Source: HR10 sp964615335
Lineage (GTDB): Bacteria; Acidobacteriota; Blastocatellia; HR10
Length of the DNA stretch: 64,000 nt
Direction of reading: 5' to 3'
Assembly: GCA_964615335.1 (NCBI GenBank)
Contig: CAZTMT010000016.1
Span: 1-64,000, forward strand
Part shown: piece by piece, positions 54,637-62,994 of the stretch
How positions within the stretch are numbered: position 1 is the first letter of the stretch
Layout: the number at the start of each line of letters is the position of its first letter
Notes under the pieces: generated by a model
What the model saw: only the letters and a program-made list of their open reading frames with translations
Databases searched by the model: none
Told to the model about the DNA's origin: nothing
Program-made: the position numbers and the translations under genes

Positions 54637-55668
54637 GTGAGCGGAACGAGGCCTGTGACAGGGCTATTACTCCTCGGTCTCATGTGGTGGGGTGCGGGGC
54701 AGGAACCGCGTCAGGATGAATACACGGTTCGCTTGAGAAGCACGTTGGTGACCGTCAAAGCGCGCGCGCTCACTTCGGAAGGACGCATTATTGAGGACTT
54801 AAGGAAGGAGGATTTCCTGCTCTACGAAGATCGGGTGCTGCAGGAGATCACCCAATTCGAGCGACAGGAGAGGTCGCTCGCCGTGGCCTTCATGATAGAC
54901 ACGAGTGGAAGTATGAAGGTTGGAAATCTCTTGAGGGCGCGGTTGGCCGCAAAACAGGTGATCCTTCACCTTCAAGAGGGTGAGGAGATTGCGCTCTTCA
55001 ATGTGGGAGAGAAGCCAGAGCTGATCCTTCCGCTGACGACGGATCGGGAGGGTGCACTCAGGACATTGAATTTCTTCATTCAAAGAATGACCGCCCTTCC
55101 TGATCTGGTCAGGGGAAGTGGCCTTCACGTTCACGATGCGGTCTATGCGGGAGCAAACTATCTGAAGGAAGCCTCAAAGGAGAAGCAGCGGGTCCTCATT
55201 CTCGCTACAGATAACGGGACGACTCCTCCAAACGCGCGCTCGGCGACAGAAGCGCTTCACGAAGCGCTCGAAGCGGATGTTGTCATCATCGGTTTGATCA
55301 CTGCGCCCTTGTCCCAGCTCAACCGGCTTATTCATGGCGATGTGAAGGACTATGCTCGGGAGACAGGGGGCGAAGCATTCTCCGTTCATGGGGGTGAAGG
55401 GTTGCTTAAGGTTACCGGTTTGCTTGAGCGGCTTCGGATTTGGTACCTTTTGGCATACTCCTCGACAAATTTGGCTCAAGGGGAGCAGCTACGTCAGATT
55501 CGGTTAGAGCTCAGCCGAGCAGCACAAGCACGATACGGTAAGGTGAAGCTCCTTTATCGACGCCGGTATTATCCGGCAGGGCCCCCGCGGGGAGAGTTTC
55601 GTGCACGGAGCCTTTCAAAGATCGAGGATCGGCATATGGATGCTTTTGGACTTACTAGGAGAGGGTGA
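54637..55668 (+). CDS. Acidobacterial-type VWFA-domain secreted protein
   Basis: 343 residues from GTG 54637, with GAGGGAGGGGAG upstream (TTG 54589 in frame is less likely). Signal peptide (about 1-22), an N-terminal segment with VTVKARALTSEGRIIEDLRKEDFLLYEDRVLQEI, then a VWFA domain with MIDTSGSMKVG (MIDAS D-x-S-x-S). This arrangement is the VWFA-related family described in Acidobacteria. Probably surface or periplasmic protein binding. Confidence 0.85.
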   Translation: MSGTRPVTGLLLLGLMWWGAGQEPRQDEYTVRLRSTLVTVKARALTSEGRIIEDLRKEDFLLYEDRVLQEITQFERQERSLAVAFMIDTSGSMKVGNLLRARLAAKQVILHLQEGEEIALFNVGEKPELILPLTTDREGALRTLNFFIQRMTALPDLVRGSGLHVHDAVYAGANYLKEASKEKQRVLILATDNGTTPPNARSATEALHEALEADVVIIGLITAPLSQLNRLIHGDVKDYARETGGEAFSVHGGEGLLKVTGLLERLRIWYLLAYSSTNLAQGEQLRQIRLELSRAAQARYGKVKLLYRRRYYPAGPPRGEFRARSLSKIEDRHMDAFGLTRRG

Positions 55669-55671
55669 GTG

Positions 55672-56223
55672 ATGAGGGTGTTAAGAGTTGCCATGGCCAG
55701 CACAGGCCTTCTCCTCGTAGGGATCATGGGGCTTGTGGAGGGGCAGGAGCCATTCCGGCAGATCCAGCGTGAGCTGGAAGCGCGTTACCGGCGGCGCCTC
55801 GTGGATGTGAAGCAGGAAGTGCCTTATGTGAAGGAAGCCGTTGTGATCGATCGCGCAGGTCGGATCACAGTGCGGCCCGTTGAGCCAAAGGATCGAGCGG
55901 AGGAGCGGTATGCTTGGCCAGGTCGGAAGCATGAGATTTGGGCGGTGAAAGTCCAGCCCGAGCGGGTGATCTTCAAGATCGCGCCGGCTTACTTGGATCC
56001 ACGGATCCTGCCAACTCCTCCCATTAACCCGGAAGCGCCTCCGTGGGATCCGGAAGATCCCCCACCGTCTCCAAAGCCACACCCGGTTCCGTCCCCGATT
56101 CCGCTGAAGCGGGGGCCTGTGCATTTTGAGCTTATTCTGGAATACGCGTCTTTGGATGAGCTGACGCCGGCCCGAATCGAAGCGCGGTGGGAGCCGATCC
56201 TCCGCGTGATCCCTAATAAATGA
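55672..56223 (+). CDS. Exported proline-rich protein, unknown
   Basis: 183 residues from ATG 55672 (AGGAGAGGGTGAGTG upstream; GTG 55669 also possible). Signal peptide (about 8-25, VAMASTGLLLVGIMGLVEG). A proline-rich stretch (about 118-147, PPINPEAPPWDPEDPPPSP) divides two beta-rich parts. No family. Located 3 bp after the VWFA gene, so cotranscribed; possibly a partner of it. Confidence 0.65.
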   Translation: MRVLRVAMASTGLLLVGIMGLVEGQEPFRQIQRELEARYRRRLVDVKQEVPYVKEAVVIDRAGRITVRPVEPKDRAEERYAWPGRKHEIWAVKVQPERVIFKIAPAYLDPRILPTPPINPEAPPWDPEDPPPSPKPHPVPSPIPLKRGPVHFELILEYASLDELTPARIEARWEPILRVIPNK

Positions 56224-56267
56224 AGGCGCTTCCCATATGAACGTTCACCTCAGGAAAGGAGGCCTTT

Positions 56268-56917
56268 ATGTGTGTCCGGAAGCTCATAGCGATAGTTCTC
56301 GTCCTCCTCACAAGAGAGGCCCTTGGTCAAGTCAAAGTCGCCTTCGTTGCCGAGTATGAAGTGATGCATGAGCAGAAGCTGACTGATGGGAATGTCCTTG
56401 AGAGGGTCCAAAAGGGAATGTACTACAGGGACAGCCAAGGGCGTACGCGTCTGGAGATGGGTCGGCTCGCTACAATCAGCGATCCGGTCATGGGGACGTA
56501 CGTTGTTTTAGATACTGAATCGAAGGTCGCTCAGAAGGTCACGCGCGAAAAGCTCTCGCTCATGTCGGAGCGTGCCAAAGAGACGAAGATGATTCGAATC
56601 GAATCAGACGTACTGCTCGGTGGGAAGCGAGGAAGTGTTGTTAAGCCATTGGGCACGAGAACGGTTGAGGGGCTAGTTTGTGAGGGAAAGGAATTGATCA
56701 CAACGATCCCCCCAATTCGGTTTTTGGGAATCAGCGTCCCATCCAGATCAAGACCGAGATATGGATCGCCATAGAATTGCAACTTCCAATCCTGGTGATG
56801 AGCGAGAATCCGGTGGTGGGGCGAACCGTTCAAAGGTTCAAGAATATTCAGAAGGGGGTTGATCTCGATCCCACTCTTTTCCAAGTCCCTGTGGGATACC
56901 AGGTTGTTGAGTTTTAG
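56268..56917 (+). pseudogene. Frameshifted secreted protein of an acidobacterial family
   Basis: The first frame (ATG 56268) runs 168 residues to a TAG at 56772. In another frame the sequence continues with GNQRPIQIKTEIWIAIELQLP, then SENPVVGRTVQRFKNIQKGVDLDPTLFQVPVGY, ending at TAG 56915. Restoring one C to the six-C run at 56708-56713 gives a continuous protein of about 215 residues matching a secreted family common in acidobacteria (AEYE..., DSQGRTR, ISDPVMGTYVVLD, GNxRPIxI, FQVP). Signal peptide at the N-terminus. Real decay, phase variation or a homopolymer sequencing error are all possible. Confidence 0.75.
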
Positions 56918-56929
56918 CTTGGCGGGGCT

Positions 56930-56997
56930 TGGTCATCGCCATGATCTGGGCGGCTCAGGCGGTTTTGGGAATTTCTTTCGCAGCCAGAGACTCCTCC
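56930..56997 (+). repeat. 68-bp duplication, copy 2 (non-coding)
   Basis: Near-identical to 54060-54127 (2 mismatches). It has no start codon or ribosome site of its own and is followed by non-coding sequence, so it is a detached remnant. Confidence 0.9.
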
Positions 56998-57382
56998 CTC
57001 GTCAGAGGCTCGAGTCCTGCATCTTTCTTCCAAGGAGAGTGCGGGTATATTACGGATTCGGTCCGACGATTGGCTGTGTTGTCCCCCTCCCTATGAGGAG
57101 GTATGCGCAAGAGGGCCGTGCGACAACCGATTTTGCCGGTTCGCATTTTCTGGTATCGGGCCCCACCGATGTTGGGAAAACCTCGAGCCGTGTTTGCAGC
57201 TCACTTGCCCCAACGTGCCGGAGCCACTTGTCCTCTTTCGAAAGGCAGACTATATAATACCCTGTGAGACCGGGCCTATTTTGGTAGACTATCCGGGACC
57301 TGCTCTCCATTGCAAGTCCGGGCTCTTGGAGCCTCTTGATAATCAATGGAGGCAGTGGGAATTTTTATGAGGAGGTGAGATT
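56998..57382. other. Non-coding stretch before the frameshifted beta-rich gene
   Basis: About 385 bp without a convincing gene. TTGTCC, 17 bp, TATATA (or TATAAT 2 bp later, 57253-57258) is a promoter candidate for the gene at 57383, giving a leader of about 120 nt. The sequence after copy 2 of the 68-bp repeat looks degenerate. Confidence 0.45.
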
Positions 57383-58427
57383 ATGCTCCACAAGAACGTG
57401 CGCCACGGCGGGATCATCGGTCTTCTCCTTGTGGTCGGGTTGGGAAGTGGTGTGCCCCTTCTTGCCGCTCAAGGGAAGATCGTCGTTGTGGAAAAAAAGC
57501 GATTCGGGAACTTTCGTCTCTATCTCCTGGAAGTAGATCGTGAGGGGGCTTTCTATTTCAGATCTTTCGAGGAGATCGTAAAGCTACAACCGGATGGTCA
57601 ACGGGTGTTCGAGCTGAAGGCGAAGGATCACGGGCTGCAGAGGATCGCGGATTTTCGTATCGCTCCGGATGGGAATCTGCTTATTGTCGGACCGGCTTTG
57701 GAGACAGGAGGCCTCTACCTAGCGACGCGTGTGCTCGTGGTGAGCCCGAAGGGACAGGTGCGCACGTCTTTCGTCGTACCACGACTGTTTGCGGAGATCG
57801 TCGAGGCGGGAGATCGTGGGGAAATCCTCCTGGCCGGCTACACGGAGGGAACAACTCCCGGGCGTCTGGCTCCTCATCTGACAATTTCTTCGGTTCGGAG
57901 CGAAGGGTGAGCCTCTATCCTCCTTCGAAGTAGAAGGAGAGTCCCAAAGGATTAGGGTGGTGGGGGATCGTTATCTGATGACTGCCGGTTCAGAGATCCT
58001 CCTCACTCGGAGGACACACTCCGGCCTCTTGATTCAACGGTTCTCTCCCGAAGGACAGAAGCTCAGAGAGGATCGCCTTCCATTCGCGTGGCCAAAGGTC
58101 TCAACGGAACAGCAGGATACGCTCGTCAGGTACTTCTCTCCTCTTAACTCAGACGCTGCGATCATGGCGGTCAGTGTGCAGAGCAATCGCTGGGAGAGAC
58201 GCGTTCTGAGAAAGGGAGAAGCTCGCGCTGTGCTTATGTATCAACCGTCCTCGTACACGCTGTACCTTGTCTCTCTTACCGATGGAAGCATTCGTCCGCT
58301 CGTCCTTTCGGAAGACATCGGCTCTCTGAGTGCTGTCGGGCGGGATGGGTTCCTCTATTTCTTATTGCACCGCCATAGCGCGGACGGAGAGGTACAAACC
58401 CAGGTCACCAAAGCGGCGTTACGGTGA
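57383..58427 (+). pseudogene. Frameshifted exported beta-propeller-like protein
   Basis: First frame: 175 residues from ATG 57383 (GAGGAGGTGAGATT upstream) with signal peptide (about 11-30), then repeated beta-strand patterns (EIVKLQPDGQRVFELKAKD, FRIAPDGNLLIVGPAL, VLVVSPKGQVRTSF) ending at TGA 57908. A second frame, open before 57957, starts RFGAKGEPLSSFEVEGESQ and continues to TGA 58425 with the same kind of repeats. Removing one T from the TTT at 57885-57887 joins them into a protein of about 347 residues. Second single-base frameshift within about 1.2 kb. Confidence 0.7.
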
Positions 58428-58438
58428 CGCGTTTGCGT

Positions 58439-58835
58439 ATCCCCCGACGTGATGATCCGGCGTGTGTGACCTCGACCCGTTGCGAGGCAGCCTGATGTGT
58501 CGCCCCCTTCGGGGGCTCTTGGAGGATTGGGGGGACCTCACGATTCCTGGGGCTCACACCCCAGGCTACTCTCTGTCGCCCGCATGCGTAGCTCTATGCT
58601 CGGAAGATGGATCGTTCCGCAAAAATAAAAAGGCTTACTGCACCAGGCTCTTTTCTGTCGCCCGCCACAGCCGAGTTTTTTTATGGAAAATGTCATTCCC
58701 AGAATGGACTCGCACTCCAGGCCATTTTTCGTAGCCCGCTTTGTGGACGTTTTGCGGAAGAGGGGGGTCTCCACATGTTGTGCTCCAGGTTATTTTCTGT
58801 CGTCCGCGCCATCGCGGGCTTTTTGTAGAACGCTT
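58439..58835 (+). repeat. Third hairpin-repeat array with shared leader, degenerate
   Basis: Leader ATCCCCCGACGTGATG at 58439 and array head TGTGTCGCCCCCTTCGGGGGCTCTTGG match the element at 43762-43862. Units follow with TCTCTGTCGCCC-type motifs near 58574, 58656, 58730 and 58798 (period about 68-82 bp), decaying rightward. Non-coding. Confidence 0.72.
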
Positions 58836-58983
58836 CTCGGTCGCATGGAGACAAGAGAAGCGGTGTGAAGCCTTGGGGCTTATCGAAGGGGATAAGGGGC
58901 GTTCTTACGGGACGACATTGCTCGCGCCTGAATCGGGGTAGTATTCTCTCCCTCTCTTACTTTCTTGATCGAAGGAGGCGATC
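58836..58983. other. Short non-coding stretch before dppA
   Basis: 148 bp after the third array. TTGCTC, 18 bp, TATTCT (about 58919-58948) could be a weak promoter for the D-aminopeptidase; AAGGAGGCGATC precedes its ATG. Confidence 0.4.
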
Positions 58984-59889
58984 ATGGGACGGAGAACTGC
59001 AGCAGGGATATTTATTCTGCTTCTGCCCTTTGTCAGCCCGAGGGCTTATGGTGCGCCGCAACGATTGAAGATCTACATCTCGGCGGACATGGAGGGCGTC
59101 GCCGGTGTTGTGACCGAGGAACAACTGGGGCCTGCAGGATTCGAGTACTCGCGGTTTCGCGAGTTCATGACAGCCGAAGTTCTCGCTGCGATCGAAGCCG
59201 CCCGCCAAGCTGGCGCGACCGAGATCGTCGTAAGCGATTCTCACGGCAACGGGCAAAACCTCCTTCTGGAGAAGCTGCCCCGGGACGTTTTCGTCGTCCG
59301 TTCGTGGCCGCGTCCCTTGCTGATGATGCAAGGAATTGACGAGACGTTCGATGGGGTCATCTTTCTGGGCTACCACGCCAGTGCGGCCAATCCTCAAGGG
59401 GTTCGAGCACACACAATCTCGAGCGCTTACTTCGCCGATGTGCGCCTCAATGGGGTGTCAGTCTCGGAGGCGCAGATCAATGCCGCCATCGCAGGCCATT
59501 TCGATGCCCCTGTCCTGATGATCTCCGGCGATGATGCGGCCGTTCGAGAGGCCGCGGCGTTCCTGGGAAACGTCGAGACGGCTGTTGTCAAATGGAGCTA
59601 TGGCTTTCACTCGGCGCGAACGCTGACGCCTGAAGCGGCGGCGGAACTGATCCGGCACAAGGTCAGTGCCGCCCTTCGCCGGCTCAAAGAGTTCACTCCC
59701 TATAAGGTGACAACGCCCGTGCACCTGGAGATTGAATTCAAGAACATTCGTCCCGCCGAGATCTTAAGCTACCTTCCGATCGTCGATCGGGTTGGTCCGC
59801 GCACAATCCGATTCATCGGCAAAGACATGATCGAGGTCTCAAAGTTCCTGGAGTTTGTTGTGACCTACAGCCCTTCGCTGGCACCGTAA
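58984..59889 (+). CDS. D-aminopeptidase, M55 (DppA) family, exported form
   Basis: 301 residues with signal peptide (about 1-22, ending AYGA). M55 motifs: SADMEGVAGV (zinc Asp and Glu), SDSHGNGQN, GYHA and later H/E ligands. DppA removes N-terminal D-amino acids, for example from peptidoglycan peptides. Most DppA proteins are cytoplasmic, so the signal peptide is notable. Confidence 0.9.
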   Translation: MGRRTAAGIFILLLPFVSPRAYGAPQRLKIYISADMEGVAGVVTEEQLGPAGFEYSRFREFMTAEVLAAIEAARQAGATEIVVSDSHGNGQNLLLEKLPRDVFVVRSWPRPLLMMQGIDETFDGVIFLGYHASAANPQGVRAHTISSAYFADVRLNGVSVSEAQINAAIAGHFDAPVLMISGDDAAVREAAAFLGNVETAVVKWSYGFHSARTLTPEAAAELIRHKVSAALRRLKEFTPYKVTTPVHLEIEFKNIRPAEILSYLPIVDRVGPRTIRFIGKDMIEVSKFLEFVVTYSPSLAP

Positions 59890-59948
59890 GGACATCGCCT
59901 CGCGCGAGAGCTAGGGCAAACGACGTTGCAATGAAGGCTCTCGGTGAG

Positions 59949-59983
59949 AGAAGGAGCCGGCCCCATGCGGAGCCGGCTCTTCT
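59949..59983. terminator. Bidirectional intrinsic terminator
   Basis: AGAAGGAGCCGGC (59949-59961) pairs with GCCGGCTCTTCT (59972-59983) with one bulge. It lies between convergent dppA and the receptor gene, so it can serve both. Confidence 0.8.
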
Positions 59984-60024
59984 AGGTCGTGGGATCTATC
60001 AGCAGGGGGCGGTCGCCTTCGTTT

Positions 60025-62892
60025 TCAGAAGTTCACCTTCACGCCCAACTTGAAGAGGCGCGGGGCGACGATCACAGCCGGCTGATCGAGCGCAGCCCCC
60101 ACGGCTTCAATGGCTGCGGTCGTCGTGTTCACATTCCCGAGGTTGAAGATATCGAGCGCCGGTTCGATCCGCCATCTCTCCCCGACGCCGAAGATGCGGG
60201 AGATGCGCAAATCGAGCAGGTTGATGTTGGGCAGGCGTACGGTTCCGCGCTCGACAAGGTCTATGGCCTGGCTCACCTGCGTCAGATCGGGAATATGGGT
60301 GCGCGTCACAGTGAAAATGCGCCGGAGCGGATAGCCCGTGAAGTGCTGGAAATTCCCGCTGATCTCGAACCCCCACGGCAGTTGGTACGTGCCCGCGAGT
60401 TTGAAAATGTAAGGCGAGTCGTTGCCGACGATCCCCTTGCGGTTGATGTTGAAGTTCGGATTGTTCAGATCGTCGAAGCCATAGACGAGATCTCCCCGGA
60501 AGGCTCCGCGTTCGCGTCCGATGGTCAATCCGCCCAGCAGTTGCCATCGCTGCGACATGCGCTTCATGAACGTGATGTCCACGCCATTATATTCGCTGTC
60601 CAGCTCTTTGAAATTCGTGAGCAGAAAGTCCACGCGTCCTCGCGTCGCCGGATCCTGATTGTAGACGGTGATCGTCTGTCCGGCGAAAGGCGCCGGGAGG
60701 TTGGATGGGAGCGTGAGGCGCACCGGGATATAGGCCGAGGGAGGAACGGCCACGTTAGCCCGCCCGACCTGTCGCCGATTGTCTCGATGCCAGCCGGTGA
60801 TCGAGATGACCAGATCGCGATAGATCTGCTGCTGGATGCCGAGCGAATACTCCCACGCGTAAGGACGTTCCAGATTCGGATCCATGCGCGTGGTCAATCC
60901 GCCGACGAATCCCGGACCCGGGCCGATCTCATCCGGTTGCGCGAGTCCGTCGCCATTGCGATCGGTCCAACTGCGCGTCTCCACGCTCAGGCCCAGAGGA
61001 TTCACGCTCACCGGATAGGCCATTCCGACATTTTGCAGATAGCGGCTCGCGCTCGCTTTCAGGACCGTGCGCCCGGTTCCGGTGATATCCCAGGAGAGTC
61101 CGAATCGGGGCGCGACGTCCTTGAAGTTGGGCGCATTGCGAATCTCGGGGAAGCTTCGCTCGGGGACGAACCGGCCGGCCGCCGAACGCTGCGGGGGGAT
61201 CACACCCAGGGCATATTCGTACCGCAGGCCGAGATTCAGCGTGAGCCGTCCGCGAATCGTCCACGCGTCTTGAACGAACCAGGCGAACTGGTGCAGGTAA
61301 TTGGCCTGCTCGATCGGCGTGTTATACACCCGCACGAAGGCGGGACGGCCATTGTCGAAGATCAGTCCGTGATCTCCGTTCATCGTGTAGATCTGGCGGA
61401 AGAGGCTGCGCATGAACTGAATCCCGAACTTGAAGCTGTGGGCTCCGCCCCAACCACTCGTCACATACGAAGCCGCCGAATCAATGGAGATTCGGTAGTT
61501 GGGATTCACGTAGTTGTAGAGCGCAGCATTGCTGCGCGTCGAGAGCGTGATGTCCTCCTTCATGATGTCGGTCGGTCGCACTTCTTTCTGATATCGCAGA
61601 GGGAAGACGATGTGCATCCCGGCAATTCCCGAATCAATGACCCATTTCGCCGAGGGCGTATAGGTCCATTTGATATGGGCACTGTAGCCGGGCTGATCCT
61701 GCAACCACGAGGCCTTGTCCTCGATGAAGAACGGCGGCGTGTCGCGCCGGTGGAAGCGATTCTTCTCATTGCGATTATACATGAACGAGAGCCGATGCTG
61801 CGCGTTCACCTGCCAGGTCACTTTCCCCGAAGCGTTGCGGATGCGATTATCGTCAATGGCTTGCGTCTCATCGGGATTGAAGGCGCCCGAGACGAGTTGA
61901 TCCACTCCCCACTGGCGCACGGAGACGAACCACCAGAGCTTGTCTTTGATGAAGGGGCCGCCGACGTTCCCATTCAAGTCGTAGATGTTCTTGATGGGAT
62001 TGCCGGCCTTCACGTCCGGGCGCTGGCGCAAGCGGGCGGGCACGCGGGCCAGCAGCTTCTCTCGCAGCTCGGGCGTGACATTGTTCGCCTGCATGGCTTC
62101 GGTCGCGCCGAAGAAGAGAATGGAGCCGTGAATCTCATTCCCTCCGTCCTTGGTCACCATGTTCATGTAGACGCCCCCTTGAGAGATCTCGGCCGGCAGG
62201 GCGCCCACCTGGTAGTTGACCTCTTTGAACATGCCCGCGTCGTAGTAGATCGCCGTCGCTCCTCCGGTGCTGCCCGGCCAGTTGATCTCCAGACCGTCAA
62301 TGGCGAACTTCTTATCGCTGTCCCGCGATCCGTGAATGGTCAGGGCATACTGTTGCATTCCCTCGGTTCCCCCGACGTCGAATCGGCCCGACGCCACGCC
62401 CGGAACCATGCGCGCCAGCACCCAGGGGTCGCGAGGATTCGGAATGCGTTCCAGAATATCCTGACTGATCACCGTCTGCGTCACGACGTTGCTCACGTCA
62501 ATGGCCGGAGATTCGCCGCTCACGGTGACGACTTCCACCACCTCCCCCACATCCAGTTGGACATTGACCGTCGCCTGAAAGGCCGAAGTGATGACGATGC
62601 CCTCACGGATATGGGTCTTGAACCCGGGGCGTTCGAACTTGAGCGTGTACTCTCCCGGTTTCAGATCCAGAAACTTGTAGTATCCGTTCTCATCGGTCGT
62701 CACCGTGCGCGGGCCGCCGATGAGCGCCGGACCGCTGACGGTCACCGTGACTCCGGGGAGGACGGCTCCCCGCGCGTCTCTCACCGTCCCCGCGATGGAA
62801 CCGACCTGAACCTGAGCCGAAGACGGCGAGAGAGATCCAAACGTCAGAATCCCGATCACGATCGCCTGTAGAATCCCGTACCTCCTCATCAT
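60025..62892 (-). CDS. TonB-dependent outer-membrane receptor, Oar-like with carboxypeptidase-regulatory domain
   Basis: 955 residues from ATG 62892 (ATG 62889 adjacent; GAGGAGGGATCT upstream). Signal peptide (about 1-26, ending SSAQ). CarboxypepD_reg domain (about 30-110, GSIAGTVRDARGAVLPGVTV ... LKPGEYTLKFERPGF), then a plug (about 115-250) and a long beta-barrel ending in Phe (KLGVKVNF), as in Omp85/TonB receptors. Such receptors import oligopeptides, glycans or siderophores, and are numerous in acidobacteria. Strongly supported; substrate unknown. Confidence 0.93.
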   Translation of the reverse strand: MMRRYGILQAIVIGILTFGSLSPSSAQVQVGSIAGTVRDARGAVLPGVTVTVSGPALIGGPRTVTTDENGYYKFLDLKPGEYTLKFERPGFKTHIREGIVITSAFQATVNVQLDVGEVVEVVTVSGESPAIDVSNVVTQTVISQDILERIPNPRDPWVLARMVPGVASGRFDVGGTEGMQQYALTIHGSRDSDKKFAIDGLEINWPGSTGGATAIYYDAGMFKEVNYQVGALPAEISQGGVYMNMVTKDGGNEIHGSILFFGATEAMQANNVTPELREKLLARVPARLRQRPDVKAGNPIKNIYDLNGNVGGPFIKDKLWWFVSVRQWGVDQLVSGAFNPDETQAIDDNRIRNASGKVTWQVNAQHRLSFMYNRNEKNRFHRRDTPPFFIEDKASWLQDQPGYSAHIKWTYTPSAKWVIDSGIAGMHIVFPLRYQKEVRPTDIMKEDITLSTRSNAALYNYVNPNYRISIDSAASYVTSGWGGAHSFKFGIQFMRSLFRQIYTMNGDHGLIFDNGRPAFVRVYNTPIEQANYLHQFAWFVQDAWTIRGRLTLNLGLRYEYALGVIPPQRSAAGRFVPERSFPEIRNAPNFKDVAPRFGLSWDITGTGRTVLKASASRYLQNVGMAYPVSVNPLGLSVETRSWTDRNGDGLAQPDEIGPGPGFVGGLTTRMDPNLERPYAWEYSLGIQQQIYRDLVISITGWHRDNRRQVGRANVAVPPSAYIPVRLTLPSNLPAPFAGQTITVYNQDPATRGRVDFLLTNFKELDSEYNGVDITFMKRMSQRWQLLGGLTIGRERGAFRGDLVYGFDDLNNPNFNINRKGIVGNDSPYIFKLAGTYQLPWGFEISGNFQHFTGYPLRRIFTVTRTHIPDLTQVSQAIDLVERGTVRLPNINLLDLRISRIFGVGERWRIEPALDIFNLGNVNTTTAAIEAVGAALDQPAVIVAPRLFKLGVKVNF

Positions 62893-62994
62893 AGATCCCT
62901 CCTCAGTCTTGGTCGTTTTTAAAAATCGTGCTGATTTTACCCCAGGTCGGCTTCGCCTCCCGGGGCGCGCGCCGCTCGTTCAGGCCGCGCGCGG
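62893..62994. other. Short gap between the receptor and the amidohydrolase
   Basis: About 100 bp. TTTTTAAAAATCG near 62915 is AT-rich and may belong to the receptor promoter on the minus strand. No gene seen. Confidence 0.35.

Noticed and set aside
59989..62871. 960-codon open frame on the plus strand across the TonB receptor
   Set aside because: Antisense of the receptor, produced by its codon bias; composition (His/Arg/Asp-rich) is typical of such shadows.
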